This document shows positions 31,734-33,155 of a stretch of DNA of 33,155 nt, piece by piece. The first letter of the stretch is position 1. Each line of letters opens with the position of its first letter. A program made the translations under genes and the position numbers. Origin of the DNA: Apostichopus parvimensis (taxonomy: Eukaryota > Echinodermata > Holothuroidea > Aspidochirotida > Stichopodidae). The notes beneath the pieces are model-generated. The model searched no databases. It had not been told where the DNA came from and saw only the letters and a program-made list of their open reading frames with translations. The stretch spans positions 99,065-132,219 of the forward strand of contig KN885040.1 of NCBI GenBank assembly GCA_000934455.1, read 5' to 3'.

Positions 31734-33155
31734 GTATGTGTTTTATTGACGTATTCCAAAATATACAGGTTTGGGGAGAGTATAGATTTTTGTGTGGTAG
31801 GCTTTCAGTTCTTGTCTTAAAGCTATAAATGCAACACCAAATTGACAGTAAACATGTTATCTTTAAAAGTCCCTGTTTTTTAAAGCACTTCAAGGAAGTC
31901 ATGTTTATTTTCCAAGCAAGCAAGAACTCTGAGGCACCAACCTACCACACTTTTAGGACTGGTTAATTTAAGCCTAGCCTACACTGCTTCATATGTATTG
32001 GGACAGGTGTGTTTAAGGCTTAATTCTGGCACATGACCTTTGTTTGGACTGTAGATTGAGGCACACTCTGTAACTGTGTAACTCAAGGATCTTGAGGACG
32101 CTATGAGGATGTAACCTTGTTTCAACCAATAACTAAATTGCGTTTATATTTGTTTAGCAATCAACCTCAGCCACAGGAATGTACTGCATTGAATACATTT
32201 CTATCCAGACTGAATTAAGACATAAGGGGCCTTTTCAAAACTCGCCGTTGCGGTATGCCGCGGAAGAGCACAGCTCGTGTGCACTCAGGTGTGTCTCATT
32301 ATTGCAGCAAGCTCAAGTGATCACTCCCGAGCCTTTCCGAAATATTCCACCACAGAGCTAGCATGCACTTAATCCGATTAGAGTTACAAAGAAAGCACTG
32401 CTGCTAGGAGCAGAAACGATCGATACTCTCAGTCCAGGAAGTTATTATACTGTAGTGATTTACCGAGTTCGACCTACTGTTTCGTCAAGAAAGTGTTTCC
32501 CCACCTATTGTTGTTTACAACATCGTAACTACAACTATCGTAATACAAGCACCATCAGTATACACCTTGTCAAATTGGTAGGCCATGAGCCTATCCTAGG
32601 CCTACAGTACATCGCACAACAACGGCCCACAATAAACTTTCAAGAAAAAAAAACTTTGACTTTCTGTTGAAGTTGTCACTTCCTAACAAAATTCGATGTT
32701 AATTATTTTTTAAGTTTATGTTATATACAAAAAAAAGGTCATAAATGCAACCTCTTGGTAAAAAACTGTTTCCTTTGTACATTCTGTTTATTCGCCCGTA
32801 TCGAGCACTGAGTTACGGCCAAGTCACGCAGTTACATAAAAAGCCTAGCCTAGCATGTGTGAAATAGCGTTATGTGCAGCGCGTTCGAATATGGAAGTGA
32901 TTCCAGCATATCTCTCGCCGTCTAGCACTAGTTTCCGTCAAGAAAGGAGTCCGTGGCTTCGGCCTTAATTATATTTACCGCTCAATATGTACTGCGCTTG
33001 CTGCTTAGTATATGTGCACTGAACGTAATTTTATCAAACAGGGCAAGCAGATCGAACCTGTAATACTGTACGCGTGCTTCCCATCGTCGGCATAATTTTT
33101 TTCTGGGTGTTTTAATACCATTAACTTTTAGAAAGCCATTTATAGCGTCCGAATT
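31734..33155 (+). other. Intron 41 (partial), CpG-richer in its right part
   Basis: No UBR4 exon was found. From about 32230 the sequence has clearly more CG dinucleotides than the other introns (for example CTCGCCGTTGCGGTATGCCG at 32240-32260). GCCTAGCCTA recurs at about 31972 and 32843. It may be one or more inserted elements not recognised by me. The open frames at 32179-32361 and 32455-32670 have no similarity I know. Confidence 0.5.

Noticed and set aside
32179..32670. Open frames in the last intron as genes or as the next UBR4 exon
   Set aside because: The next exon should encode the LSGLVEFDGYY region; nothing like it is present in any frame.
1..33155. A new multi-gene or defence-type system
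   Set aside because: All coding sequence belongs to one known animal gene, UBR4; no second gene, cluster or operon-like order is visible.

Overview
The whole window is the middle part of one animal gene on the + strand: the ortholog of the giant ubiquitin ligase UBR4 (p600; pushover/poe in fly, BIG in plants). I placed 41 coding exons from 330 to 31733, about 2,135 complete codons. All 40 internal introns are GT-AG and every reading phase carries across the joins without a break. The protein can be followed against the known UBR4 family from an armadillo-like helical stretch before the UBR box, through the UBR zinc box (5872-6540), a WD40/beta-propeller-like stretch (about 9435-14891), a beta-sandwich-like block (15882-16823), long acidic or serine-rich disordered linkers with a ubiquitin-interacting-motif-like helix (22443-23412), to a second helical repeat region that runs off the right side. 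The start codon, the N-terminal part and the C-terminal catalytic module lie outside the window.

Organism: introns of a few hundred bases to 1.2 kb, AT-rich intron sequence, protein similarity to vertebrate UBR4 that is high but not vertebrate-like throughout, and the repeat types (a tRNA-derived SINE, a CR1/L2-like LINE tail, hAT-like MITEs, G/C-run TIR elements with CATAGGYGTAGGAG ends) suggest an invertebrate deuterostome, most likely an echinoderm. That assignment is inference; a sea cucumber or similar is possible but I cannot prove it.

Layout: 1-329 intron; 330-5262 helical region exons 1-6; 5857-6546 UBR box exons 7-8; 7366-8816 linker and helical exons 9-11; 9435-14891 propeller-like exons 12-18; 15882-16823 beta-sandwich exons 19-21; 17313-21132 linkers and helices, exons 22-26; 21334-25306 acidic/serine-rich exons 27-31; 25993-31733 helical repeat exons 32-41; 31734-33155 intron.

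The introns hold most of what is unusual: two copies of a tRNA-headed SINE in opposite orientation (9101-9296 and 17942-18184); a complete hAT-type MITE with perfect 8-bp target duplication whose target site overlaps a splice donor (26219-26683); a 64-bp tandem array that copies an exon end together with its splice donor (25279-25630); a 54-bp minisatellite that starts 11 bases inside an intron (22471-23174); a 49-bp minisatellite; an 18-bp array split in two; the 3' end of a non-LTR retrotransposon (about 8200-8411); a 358-bp TIR element with TTTACA target duplication (20261-20618); and a second TIR-type repeat present twice (20748-20934, 24722-24899). I saw no operon, CRISPR array, functional RNA gene or second protein-coding gene. 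The window does not look like a new multi-gene system; its interest is in repeats that touch splice sites and in conserved short motifs of UBR4.
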